Positions 1 through 6,932 of a stretch of DNA of 64,000 nt are shown here, one piece after another. This stretch comes from Sedimentibacter sp. MB35-C1 (lineage in GTDB: Bacteria; Bacillota; Clostridia; Tissierellales; Sedimentibacteraceae), in assembly GCF_030913635.1 (NCBI RefSeq), contig NZ_CP133188.1, forward strand, positions 992,001-1,056,000, read 5' to 3'. The notes below the pieces were generated by a model. It worked only from the letters and a program-made list of their open reading frames with translations. It was not told where the DNA came from and did no database searches. Both the position numbers and the translations under genes were made by a program. Position 1 is the first letter of the stretch. The number at the start of each line of letters is the position of its first letter.

Positions 1-793
1 CGCGCTGGTTAAGTTCCAATCCTGCATCTTTGGCAAGTTTGCTGTTTGGTCTGACGCCTATTGACAGCAATACCATGTCAGCAGTCAGTGTCCTGCCGCT
101 GGCAAGAGTAATTGTTACTGTTCCGTCTTCGCTGCTGAATTTTGATACTCCGTCTCCTAAAATAAGGTTAATACCGTTAGAAACCATGTTGTTTTGAACA
201 AGTTGAGCCATTTCATAATCAACTGGTGCCATAACTTGATCCATTGCTTCGGCAACAGTTACATTAATGCCGGCGTGATGGAGATTTTCAGCGACTTCAA
301 GTCCAATGAACCCTCCACCTATAACTACAGCATTTTTAGGTTTTTTTTCACCAATAAATTTTTTGATTTTGTCTGTGTCTGGAACAGTCCAAAGAGTGTA
401 TATACCAGGTGAATTAATGCCTTCTATCGGCGGTTTTAATGGTGTCGAGCCGGTAGAAATAACAAGTGTATCATAGGATTCGCTATAAGTTTCTCCTGTT
501 TTTGTTTTTTTAACTTCAACTGTTTTGTTTTCTCGGTCAATTTTGATTACTTCAGAGTCAACTCTTACGTCGACATTATATTTTTTTGACATTGCTTCAG
601 GAGTTTGCAAAAGAAGCGATTCTCGTTCTTTAATAACATTGCCTATATGATATGGAAGCCCGCAGTTGGCGTACGAAATATATGAACCTCTTTCAAACAT
701 TATAATTTCTGATGTTTCATCGAGTCTTCTAAGCCTTGCAGCGGTACTTGCTCCTCCTGCCACACCACCTATAATTAAAATTTTCTTACTCAT
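1..793 (-). CDS. CoA-disulfide reductase / NAD(P)H-dependent persulfide-type flavoprotein (partial, runs off the left edge)
   Basis: The reading frame starts at an ATG at 793 behind a clear GGAGG and runs off the window, so only about the first 264 residues are seen. The N-terminus carries a dinucleotide-binding glycine motif (IIGGVAGGASTAARLRR) and then SYANCGLPY, whose cysteine near residue 43 is the redox-active residue of the CoA-disulfide reductase / NADH oxidase family. A second glycine motif (VVIGGGFIGLEVAENL) marks the NAD(P)H-binding domain. Many relatives carry a C-terminal rhodanese domain; that part is outside the window. The gene lies 11 bases downstream of the arsR-type gene and is surely co-transcribed with it. 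The likely role is reduction of CoA disulfide or CoA persulfide in thiol or sulfane-sulfur homeostasis. The family is secure; the exact substrate is inference. Confidence 0.85.
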   Translation of the reverse strand, partial: MSKKILIIGGVAGGASTAARLRRLDETSEIIMFERGSYISYANCGLPYHIGNVIKERESLLLQTPEAMSKKYNVDVRVDSEVIKIDRENKTVEVKKTKTGETYSESYDTLVISTGSTPLKPPIEGINSPGIYTLWTVPDTDKIKKFIGEKKPKNAVVIGGGFIGLEVAENLHHAGINVTVAEAMDQVMAPVDYEMAQLVQNNMVSNGINLILGDGVSKFSSEDGTVTITLASGRTLTADMVLLSIGVRPNSKLAKDAGLELNQR

Positions 794-804
794 AAGATCC
801 TCCA

Positions 805-1104
805 CTAATCTTCTATAATTTGTACTATTAAAGTTTTGACTTGATCATCTTTTATTTTATAAATAATTTCTGTGCCGCTTCTTTCTGCCGAAAGAATACC
901 TGCGGATTTCAGTTTTGCTAAATGTTGTGAAACCGTAGGTTGAGGGACATCCAAGCAACACTGTATATCAGTTACGTTGCTCTGTTCTTCCTTTATAAGC
1001 ATGGCCAGAATACAAAGTCTTACAGGGTGTGCCAGCGTTTTAAAAAGCTCAGCTCTTTCTGCAAGAACCTTTTTTGTTTGTTCCTTATTGTTAAAATCTA
1101 ACAT
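805..1104 (-). CDS. ArsR-family winged-helix repressor, probably thiol- or metal-responsive
   Basis: This is a 99-residue ArsR/SmtB-type regulator, the usual length for the family. The core LFKTLAHPVRLCILAMLI and the recognition segment PQPTVSQHLAKLKSAGI are diagnostic. A GTG six bases upstream (1110) is in frame, but the GAGGTG Shine-Dalgarno is correctly spaced for the ATG at 1104, so I start there. It has cysteines in helix positions that could sense metal or thiol (VRLCIL and DIQCCLDV), but not the classical ELCVCDL arsenic motif. It leads an operon with the CoA-disulfide-reductase-like flavoprotein and faces a divergent thioredoxin-like gene. A palindromic element covers its own promoter region, so autoregulation is likely. 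The inducer is unknown; sulfane sulfur or another thiol stress is a reasonable guess from the neighbours. Confidence 0.88.
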   Translation of the reverse strand: MLDFNNKEQTKKVLAERAELFKTLAHPVRLCILAMLIKEEQSNVTDIQCCLDVPQPTVSQHLAKLKSAGILSAERSGTEIIYKIKDDQVKTLIVQIIED

Positions 1105-1117
1105 AAGCACCTCACTA

Positions 1118-1145
1118 ATATTAGTATATTATAATATTAGCATAT
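1118..1145. promoter_or_regulatory. Candidate ArsR operator (imperfect 28-bp palindrome)
   Basis: The right half, TAATATTAGCATAT (1132-1145), matches 13 of 14 bases of the half-site in the perfect palindrome at 13414-13441. The left half matches 11 of 14. The element lies directly upstream of the ArsR-type gene, where an autoregulatory operator is expected. That it binds this regulator is inference. Confidence 0.6.
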
Positions 1146-1200
1146 TTGAATATAATGTCAAGAAAAATATGAAAATAAATAAACAATTTTTTTGAAATAG

Positions 1201-1224
1201 ATATTTATTAACATTAATAAATAT
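1201..1224. promoter_or_regulatory. Perfect 11-2-11 palindrome upstream of the thioredoxin-like gene
   Basis: ATATTTATTAA (1201-1211), a CA centre and TTAATAAATAT (1214-1224) form a perfect inverted repeat, close in layout to the 12-2-12 operators typical of ArsR/SmtB proteins. It sits about 70 bases before the start of the thioredoxin-like gene and in the same divergent intergenic region as the ArsR-type regulator. AT-rich sequence makes chance palindromes more likely, so the operator role is tentative. Confidence 0.45.
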
Positions 1225-1294
1225 GATAAAATGAGCTAAATAAGGGGTTGCGAATGTTAAAAGATTGTTAAAAAAAGTTTATCGAGAGGGCGAT

Positions 1295-1621
1295 ATGGAT
1301 ACTATAAATACAATTGAAGAGATGAATTTAATTATAAATAAACAAGAAATGTTGTTGGCGTATTTTGGAAATCATGCATGCGGAGTGTGTGAAGCTATGG
1401 CACCGAAGGTTGAAAACCTTTTGGGAAGATATCCCAAGGTCAGGGCGGTAAGAGTTGAGACAGGAGATGCACCCGAGCTTTCAGCGAAATACAATGTATT
1501 TGCAGTACCTGTGATTATTTTGTTTGTGCAGGGAAAAGAAACCGTGAGAGAGGCGAGAATTATCAGTTTGGAAAATCTTGAACGTCGCATTTCAAGATAT
1601 TATGGAATGTTGTATGGTTAA
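1295..1621 (+). CDS. Thioredoxin-family protein with a CGVC active site
   Basis: This 108-residue protein has the thioredoxin fold pattern: a strand (LLAYFGNHACGVCEAM) with the dithiol CGVC, and a cis-proline strand (YNVFAVPVIILF). CGVC differs from the canonical CGPC, which usually shifts redox potential. The N-terminal stretch lacks a signal peptide, so it is cytoplasmic. An in-frame TTG at 1265 exists, but GAGAGGG lies just before the ATG at 1295, which I take as the start. It is transcribed away from the arsR/CoA-disulfide-reductase operon across a region holding two palindromes, so it is a plausible member of the same thiol-redox response. The partner substrate is unknown. Confidence 0.85.
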   Translation: MDTINTIEEMNLIINKQEMLLAYFGNHACGVCEAMAPKVENLLGRYPKVRAVRVETGDAPELSAKYNVFAVPVIILFVQGKETVREARIISLENLERRISRYYGMLYG

Positions 1622-1736
1622 GCTGTTATTTTAACGATGTTAACCTCTGATTTGTTTTTCGTGTTTTGGTTTGATTCAGATGCCAATGATAATGTAGTAT
1701 ATTGTGTAATAATAGTTTGGTATAAACCGTTATACA

Positions 1737-1764
1737 TTGAGAAAAAATAAAATTTGAGTATAAT
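1737..1764 (+). promoter_or_regulatory. Sigma-A-type promoter for msrA
   Basis: TTGAGA (1737-1742) and TATAAT (1759-1764) are separated by 16 bases and lie 36 bases before the msrA start. No terminator is visible between the thioredoxin-like gene and this promoter. Confidence 0.6.
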
Positions 1765-1800
1765 AAATAACATAAAGATAAAATCTAAGGAGCTGATGAA

Positions 1801-2277
1801 ATGAAGGAAGTATACTTAGCAGGCGGGTGTTTTTGGGGAATGCAGGCGTATTTTGATCTCAGAAATGGAATTGAGAAAACTGTAGTTGGGTATGCAAATG
1901 GAAACACCGAAAATCCCACATATCAGCAGGTATGCGCTAATACAACAGGGTTTGCCGAAACCTTATATATAAAGTATGATGAAAATGAAATGCCGCTGAA
2001 TAAGTTGCTGGATGAGTTTTGGAAAGCTATTGATCCGACTTTACTGAACAGACAGGGCGGAGATACAGGAACGCAGTACAGAACAGGAATATACTATGTG
2101 GATGGTGAAGATTTGAAAATTATTAATAAGTCTTTAGAAAAAGAAGCGTTAAAATACAGCAAACCAATTGTAACAGAAGTCCTTCCTCTTAAAAATTTCT
2201 ATGAGGCTGAAGAATATCACCAGAAATACCTTGAAAAAAATCCAGGTGGCTACTGTCATATTGATTTAGGCTTGTAG
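1801..2277 (+). CDS. msrA: Peptide-methionine (S)-S-oxide reductase MsrA
   Basis: The 158-residue protein begins with [12 protein letters not shown], containing the GCFW motif whose cysteine is the catalytic nucleophile of MsrA. Further family blocks are present ([44 protein letters not shown]). It repairs methionine-S-sulfoxide in proteins, using thioredoxin as reductant. It is a stand-alone MsrA with no fused MsrB domain. The start follows AAGGAGCTGATGAA with good spacing. It is followed after 11 bases by the family-4 uracil-DNA glycosylase gene, so the two probably share a transcript. Confidence 0.96.
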   Translation: MKEVYLAGGCFWGMQAYFDLRNGIEKTVVGYANGNTENPTYQQVCANTTGFAETLYIKYDENEMPLNKLLDEFWKAIDPTLLNRQGGDTGTQYRTGIYYVDGEDLKIINKSLEKEALKYSKPIVTEVLPLKNFYEAEEYHQKYLEKNPGGYCHIDLGL

Positions 2278-2288
2278 AGGGTAATTCT

Positions 2289-2852
2289 ATGTATTCAATG
2301 AATGAGTTAAAGAAATATTGTTATAAATGTCACAAATGCAGGTTATCTGAAACGCGCACTAATGTTGTGTTTGGAGAGGGAAATGAACAGGCTGATATTA
2401 TGTTTGTGGGAGAAGGCCCAGGATACAACGAGGATATTCAAGGCAGGCCCTTTGTTGGAAAAGCAGGACAGCTTCTTGATAAAATGATTGAAGCAATAAA
2501 TTTGAAACGCGATGATGTGTACATAGCGAATGTTGTTAAGTGCAGACCGCCTGAAAACAGAAACCCTTTTGACGATGAAAGCAGTGTGTGTCTTGAATTT
2601 TTAAGGTGGCAGGTAAAACTGGTAAATCCTAAAATAATTGTGTGTCTTGGAGCGGTATCGGCTAAAAACCTTATAAATCCTGATTTGAAAATCAGCAGGG
2701 AAAGAGGAAAATTTGTAAAAAAAGGAAAAATTTATTTTATACCCACGTATCATCCATCATACTTGTTGAGAAATGAAGCTGCAAAGAAGGATGCGTGGGA
2801 GGATTTTAAAAGTATTGACGCAAAGCTGAAAGAACTGACGGAAAGTTTTTAA
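2289..2852 (+). CDS. Uracil-DNA glycosylase, family 4 (iron-sulfur type)
   Basis: The 187-residue protein has the family-4 layout. Cysteines at 14 and 17 (CHKCRLSETR) and at 85 and 101 (VVKCRPPENR, VCLEF) fit the four ligands of the [4Fe-4S] cluster. Motif 1 is GEGPGYNEDIQGRPFVG and motif 3 is HPSYLLR. It removes uracil from DNA, leaving an abasic site, the first step of base excision repair. The stop overlaps the convergent HMCES-type gene by four bases. A second, unrelated uracil-DNA glycosylase is encoded 1.7 kb downstream. Confidence 0.94.
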   Translation: MYSMNELKKYCYKCHKCRLSETRTNVVFGEGNEQADIMFVGEGPGYNEDIQGRPFVGKAGQLLDKMIEAINLKRDDVYIANVVKCRPPENRNPFDDESSVCLEFLRWQVKLVNPKIIVCLGAVSAKNLINPDLKISRERGKFVKKGKIYFIPTYHPSYLLRNEAAKKDAWEDFKSIDAKLKELTESF

Positions 2853-3463
2853 ACTTTAACAGCTTTACAATTAAAAGTTAAATTATAATCTAGTACTTCA
2901 TCGATGTTTTTCCCGCCCATCCACTCACTCGTTTTATGTTTATCAATTATAAGTGGCATCCTGTCATGAATGTGAGAGATTGAACTGCAGGCATCTCTTG
3001 TTATAATTGTGTAGCATATATCGAAGTCATTTGTATCAAATAAACTGATTTGCTTTGTTTTGCAACGCGGAAATACATTATACAATCCTGCGAAATATAA
3101 AATAGAGCCCGGTTTTTCTATTTTATATTTTTCTTTATGTTTTTTATAGTTGTTTTCCTTCCATTCAAAATATGCCGAAGCAGGAATTATGCATCTGTTA
3201 TTATGAATCAGACTCTTAAACATTACCTTTTTTTCGATTGATTCAGATCTTGCATTTATGATTAATCCGTTTCCTTTCCATTTTGGAAAGCCCCATTTTG
3301 CAAGAATTAATTTTATAATCTTTCCTTTCTTTATATAAATGGGAGCAATATCTGAAGGAAACACTTCACCTGCTTTTGCATTTTCGTAAATATTCTTTTC
3401 AGCTTCAGCCATTATTTTGTTTATTTCGTTTATATTTATATCAATGTAGTATCTTCCGCACAT
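2849..3463 (-). CDS. HMCES/YedK-type abasic-site crosslinking protein (SRAP domain)
   Basis: The 204-residue protein starts MCGRYYI, and the cysteine at position 2 becomes the N-terminal nucleophile after methionine removal. The conserved NARSES, CIIPASAYFEWK and HDRMPLII blocks of the SOS-response-associated peptidase family are all present. The family forms a covalent thiazolidine link with abasic sites in single-stranded DNA and so shields them. The ATG at 3463 follows AGAGGT. It is convergent with the uracil-DNA glycosylase, whose product is the lesion this protein binds. I see no clear LexA box in front of it. Confidence 0.94.
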   Translation of the reverse strand: MCGRYYIDININEINKIMAEAEKNIYENAKAGEVFPSDIAPIYIKKGKIIKLILAKWGFPKWKGNGLIINARSESIEKKVMFKSLIHNNRCIIPASAYFEWKENNYKKHKEKYKIEKPGSILYFAGLYNVFPRCKTKQISLFDTNDFDICYTIITRDACSSISHIHDRMPLIIDKHKTSEWMGGKNIDEVLDYNLTFNCKAVKV

Positions 3464-3638
3464 AAATACCTCTACTAAAAATATTATACATATATTATAG
3501 ATCTAAGATGCTGTTTTTGAAACAAATAATTAATATAAAGCTCATATTTTTATGAAACAAATAAATTAGTGTATTACTTATGAAGTTATCAGTAATATGC
3601 TATTTTTATATTCACACGTTTTGCACTATTAATTTATA

Positions 3639-3695
3639 TTGACAAATAATAATATAAAATGCTATTATTAGATTAGTAAATTACTAAATTAGTAA
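3639..3695 (+). promoter_or_regulatory. Promoter and repeated half-site operator upstream of the DUF6530-like gene
   Basis: TTGACA (3639-3644) and TATTAT (3663-3668) are separated by 18 bases. Just downstream, TTAGTAA, TTACTAA and TTAGTAA (3673-3679, 3681-3687, 3689-3695) alternate in orientation at 8-base steps, giving overlapping palindromes. This looks like an operator placed over the transcription start. The regulator is not in the immediate vicinity. Confidence 0.5.
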
Positions 3696-3711
3696 AAGCG
3701 AAGGAGAGGCT

Positions 3712-4191
3712 ATGAAAATACCTACAATGTTAAAACACAAACCTGTGATTGTATCGGAAAATTACGCAAATGTTGACGGGAGAAATGCTTATAAGTCAGA
3801 TGCTAAAGGACTTTCGTTGGGGCTTGCGCAGTGGAATGACCGGGGCAAGGTGGATATATCTGCAAAAGTATGGAGGTATACAGGAGAAAAATGGTCGAGA
3901 CAGTCTGAAGAGCTTCCGTTGCATAGAGTACTGGATTTATCCATATTGATTTGCAGAACCATGATGTATTTTAGGGAGGCATATCGCTACGATAAGCTAT
4001 ACGATATGGATAATACACAGATCGATAGGGTTGGGCTGCAGGGAGATGCGATGACTGTTGAAATTTGTACAGATAATGAAAAAATAGATGAGGATATCAA
4101 GTTATTTAATCAGGCTTTGAGTGATGACGGTGAAATAATAGGGGAGAGGCTTAGAACCCTCTCGAGATTGTTGAAGGAAATGGGATATTAA
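3712..4191 (+). CDS. Conserved hypothetical protein, resembles DUF6530
   Basis: This is a 159-residue soluble protein with no signal peptide or membrane segment. The segments DAKGLSLGLAQWNDRGKVDIS and LPLHRVLDLSILICRT look like the small clostridial family annotated DUF6530; I am working from memory of that family. The start follows GGAGAGG. It has its own strong promoter and an operator-like repeat upstream, so it is probably inducible. No function is known to me. Downstream genes (GIY-YIG-like and uracil-DNA glycosylase) lie on the same strand within 35 and 10 bases and may be co-transcribed. Confidence 0.75.
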   Translation: MKIPTMLKHKPVIVSENYANVDGRNAYKSDAKGLSLGLAQWNDRGKVDISAKVWRYTGEKWSRQSEELPLHRVLDLSILICRTMMYFREAYRYDKLYDMDNTQIDRVGLQGDAMTVEICTDNEKIDEDIKLFNQALSDDGEIIGERLRTLSRLLKEMGY

Positions 4192-4223
4192 TCTTTTTGT
4201 GTATAGTATAGGGCGGTAAAGTA

Positions 4224-4571
4224 ATGGATAGAAAAAAAGAGTTAAAAGAAATGTATAAACAGATGAAGACAGATATGGGGGCTTTTATTATCCGGTTGAA
4301 AACCGGTAATAAATATTATTTAGAGACAACACATAACTTGAATGGTAAGATAAACAGTTCGAAATTTCAGCTGAAAATGGGAAGCTTTAGAAACGAGCAA
4401 CTACAGAAAGAATGGAAACAGTGCGGCGCAGATAATTTTGAAATCAAAATATTAGAGAAGCTTAAATATGATGAGGACGAATCTAAGACCGATTATAGCG
4501 AAGAATTGGAAATTATGAAAACAATATGGGAAGAGAAGTTATCTGAACAAAATATGGTGCCGTACAGATAG
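4224..4571 (+). CDS. Small GIY-YIG-nuclease-like protein
   Basis: This 115-residue protein has the shape of the small GIY-YIG-like proteins common in Clostridia: an N-terminal helix (KKELKEMYKQMKTDMGAFII), a central basic segment (KINSSKFQLKMGSF) and a QCGADNFEIKILEKL block near residue 75. The exact GIY and YIG triplets are not conserved, so nuclease activity is doubtful. It ends 9 bases before the uracil-DNA glycosylase gene, suggesting co-expression with DNA repair. The family call rests on pattern memory. Confidence 0.6.
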   Translation: MDRKKELKEMYKQMKTDMGAFIIRLKTGNKYYLETTHNLNGKINSSKFQLKMGSFRNEQLQKEWKQCGADNFEIKILEKLKYDEDESKTDYSEELEIMKTIWEEKLSEQNMVPYR

Positions 4572-4580
4572 GAGAGATAC

Positions 4581-5294
4581 ATGAGTTTAATACCTGAAGA
4601 CGTACATTCATCATGGAACAGATTTTTGTCTAAGGATGTTTGTGATGAATTAGAAATAATCGAAAAAAAAATAGGAAGTAACATAAACCCTGATTATGTA
4701 AATGTAATGAGGTTTTTAAAAACTGATTTAGGCAATGCAAAAGTTGTGATACTGGGGCAGGATCCATATCCGGAAAAAGGAAGGGCAACCGGAAGAGCAT
4801 TTGAAGTGGGAGACCTTAAATCATGGAATGATAAGTTTAGACAGGTTTCTTTAAAAAATATTGTGAGACTTCTTTATAAAAATTACAATGGTATTGATAA
4901 ATATGACGAAATTTTAAAATTCTCACAGATACAAAATAAAATTTTAGATGGAAGTTTTAATATTGCTCCTCCGTATGAACTTTTTAAACTTTGGGAGCGG
5001 CAGGGAGTTTTGCTGTTAAATACATATTTGACTGTCGAATCCGGAGTTGCAGGCAGCCATATTTCGATCTGGGAACCGCTAAGCATTAAGCTTTTAAAGT
5101 ATATTTCTGAAGAAAATATAAATATCAACTGGTTTTTATGGGGTAAATCTGCAGAAGAAAAGAAAAAATATATTAAACATGGTAGGTTTTATATAAGCAG
5201 GCATCCCATGATGTGTTCCGAAAAATATAAAGATGATTTTTTAAAAAGCAATTGCTTTAAGGATAGTATGAATATAATAAACTGGTTAGGCTAG
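4581..5294 (+). CDS. Uracil-DNA glycosylase, family-1-like with altered active-site loops
   Basis: The 237-residue protein has the order of family-1 UDG motifs. The water-activating loop reads GQDPYP around residues 59-64, followed by GRATGRAFEV. The central strand is VLLLNTYLTVESG then SHISIWEP, and the minor-groove loop is HPMMCS. The catalytic Asp (in QDPY) and His (in HPMM) are kept. The canonical His after QDPY is Pro, and the canonical HPSPLS loop is HPMMCS. It is therefore either a divergent UNG or a relative with changed lesion specificity. It ends the three-gene cluster; a terminator follows at 5342. Confidence 0.85.
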   Translation: MSLIPEDVHSSWNRFLSKDVCDELEIIEKKIGSNINPDYVNVMRFLKTDLGNAKVVILGQDPYPEKGRATGRAFEVGDLKSWNDKFRQVSLKNIVRLLYKNYNGIDKYDEILKFSQIQNKILDGSFNIAPPYELFKLWERQGVLLLNTYLTVESGVAGSHISIWEPLSIKLLKYISEENININWFLWGKSAEEKKKYIKHGRFYISRHPMMCSEKYKDDFLKSNCFKDSMNIINWLG

Positions 5295-5341
5295 ACGGAG
5301 TGAGCCTTAACGGCCTTCTATCTTGATTATTTTGCAATGAA

Positions 5342-5371
5342 CCTGAGCTGATACAAGCTCAGGCTTTTTTT
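5342..5371 (+). terminator. Rho-independent terminator
   Basis: CCTGAGCT and AGCTCAGG form an 8-bp stem with a 6-base loop, followed by seven T. It closes the transcript of the uracil-DNA glycosylase cluster. Confidence 0.9.
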
Positions 5372-5400
5372 GTCTAAACATGCAATTGTAAATGCATGAG

Positions 5401-5492
5401 TTGCAAAATAAATTGCAAAACAACAAAAATGAAGTTGTTAAATAAATTAAATATAATTTAAACTTGACTCAAATACAGCATTACATTATAAT
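5401..5492 (+). promoter_or_regulatory. Promoter and candidate operator of the citrate operon
   Basis: TTGACT (5464-5469) and TATAAT (5487-5492) are spaced by 17 bases, a near-consensus sigma-A promoter. Upstream are a direct repeat of TTGCAAAA (5401 and 5413) and an inverted repeat AACAAC/GTTGTT (5419-5424, 5434-5439). These could bind a regulator of 2-oxoglutarate synthesis; none can be named from sequence. Confidence 0.65.
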
Positions 5493-5583
5493 AAACAATA
5501 TAAATAAAAAAACGTGACTAAATATTAAAATGCAATTTAAAATAAATTAGTTTCAAATATAAAAATTATCTCGGAGGTGCATC

Positions 5584-6924
5584 GTGAAGTATAATCCTGT
5601 AGAAGTTATTAAACCAAAATTGTATAAAGATATTTTTCCTTATGATGAAATCCCCAAAATTAAATTTAACAATATTCAGCTGCCTATTAGTATTCCTGAA
5701 AATATATGGATTACAGACACTACATTTAGGGACGGCCAGCAGTCCATGACTAATATGCACACTGAACAAATGGTTAGACTTTATGATTTTCTTCATGAGC
5801 TTGATAATGAGTCAGGAATAATTAAGCAGACGGAATTCTTTTTATATACACAAAAAGACAGAAAAGCAGTTGAAACCTGCATGGAAAAAGGGTATAAATT
5901 TCCGGAAATAACATCTTGGATAAGAGCAAATAAGGAGGACTTTAAACTTGTTAAGTCCATGGGCATAAAAGAGACGGGAATTCTTATGTCATGTTCTGAC
6001 TATCATATTTTCAACAAATTAAATAAAACGAGACAGGAAGCAATGAAGATGTATCTTGATATTGCGTATGCCGCACTGGAAAACGGAATAGTCCCGAGAT
6101 GCCATTTTGAGGATATAACAAGAGCAGATTTTTACGGTTTTGTTGTTCCCTTGGCTAAAAACCTCATGGAAATGATGAAGGAAAGTAAGATTAATGTAAA
6201 AATAAGAGCCTGCGATACTTTGGGACTTGGAATTTCTCATGCAGGTACAGAGCTTCCCAGGTCTGTTCCGGCTATAATTCACGGACTGAGGTACTACGCA
6301 GGAGTTCCGTCGGAATCAATTGAATGGCATGGACATAACGATTACTATGCAACGGTTACTAATGCTTCGACTTCGTGGCTGTACGGGGGTTCATCAGTTA
6401 ATTCCACAATGTTTGGAGTTGGAGAAAGGGTCGGTAATACACCGCTTGAGGCTATGATAATTGAATATGCTCAAATAAAAGGGAATACTAAGAGCATGAA
6501 TTTAGAGATAATAAATGAAATTGAGGATTATTTTGAAAAAGAGCTTAATTACAATATTCCGGTAAAGACACCTTATGTAGGCAGGGAATTCAATGTAACA
6601 AAAGCAGGTATTCATGCAGACGGGTTGTTAAAGGATGAAGAGATATACAACAGCTTTGACACGAGAAAAATTCTAGGCAAGCCACCTTTAGTTGCAATTA
6701 ACTCTTATTCCGGAATTTCCAGCATAGCTTACTGGATAAACAGCTACTTCGGGTTAGAAGGAAGCGAAAAAATGCAAAAAAATGATCCTAGATTAATTCC
6801 TTTGAAAAACAAGATTGATGAAGAATATGAAAGAGGAAGAACAACTAACATTTCGGCTAAGGAAATGATAGTGATGAGTAATGTGTATGTTTTTGATAAT
6901 AAATATAATGAAAAGATAATTTAG
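5584..6924 (+). CDS. Re-citrate synthase (HMGL / isopropylmalate-synthase-like)
   Basis: The 446-residue protein belongs to the DRE-TIM superfamily: TDTTFRDGQQS is the metal-binding opening motif and EWHGHNDYY the HxH metal motif. An ordinary reading would be homocitrate or isopropylmalate synthase. However, the long N-terminal lead before TDTTFRDGQ and its place directly ahead of aconitase and isocitrate dehydrogenase match the clostridial Re-citrate synthase described in Clostridium kluyveri. That enzyme condenses acetyl-CoA with oxaloacetate using Re-face chemistry. The start is a GTG behind GGAGGTG. No Si-type citrate synthase occurs in the window. The three genes would supply 2-oxoglutarate and glutamate. 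Confidence 0.85.
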   Translation: MKYNPVEVIKPKLYKDIFPYDEIPKIKFNNIQLPISIPENIWITDTTFRDGQQSMTNMHTEQMVRLYDFLHELDNESGIIKQTEFFLYTQKDRKAVETCMEKGYKFPEITSWIRANKEDFKLVKSMGIKETGILMSCSDYHIFNKLNKTRQEAMKMYLDIAYAALENGIVPRCHFEDITRADFYGFVVPLAKNLMEMMKESKINVKIRACDTLGLGISHAGTELPRSVPAIIHGLRYYAGVPSESIEWHGHNDYYATVTNASTSWLYGGSSVNSTMFGVGERVGNTPLEAMIIEYAQIKGNTKSMNLEIINEIEDYFEKELNYNIPVKTPYVGREFNVTKAGIHADGLLKDEEIYNSFDTRKILGKPPLVAINSYSGISSIAYWINSYFGLEGSEKMQKNDPRLIPLKNKIDEEYERGRTTNISAKEMIVMSNVYVFDNKYNEKII

Positions 6925-6932
6925 GAGGTCCT

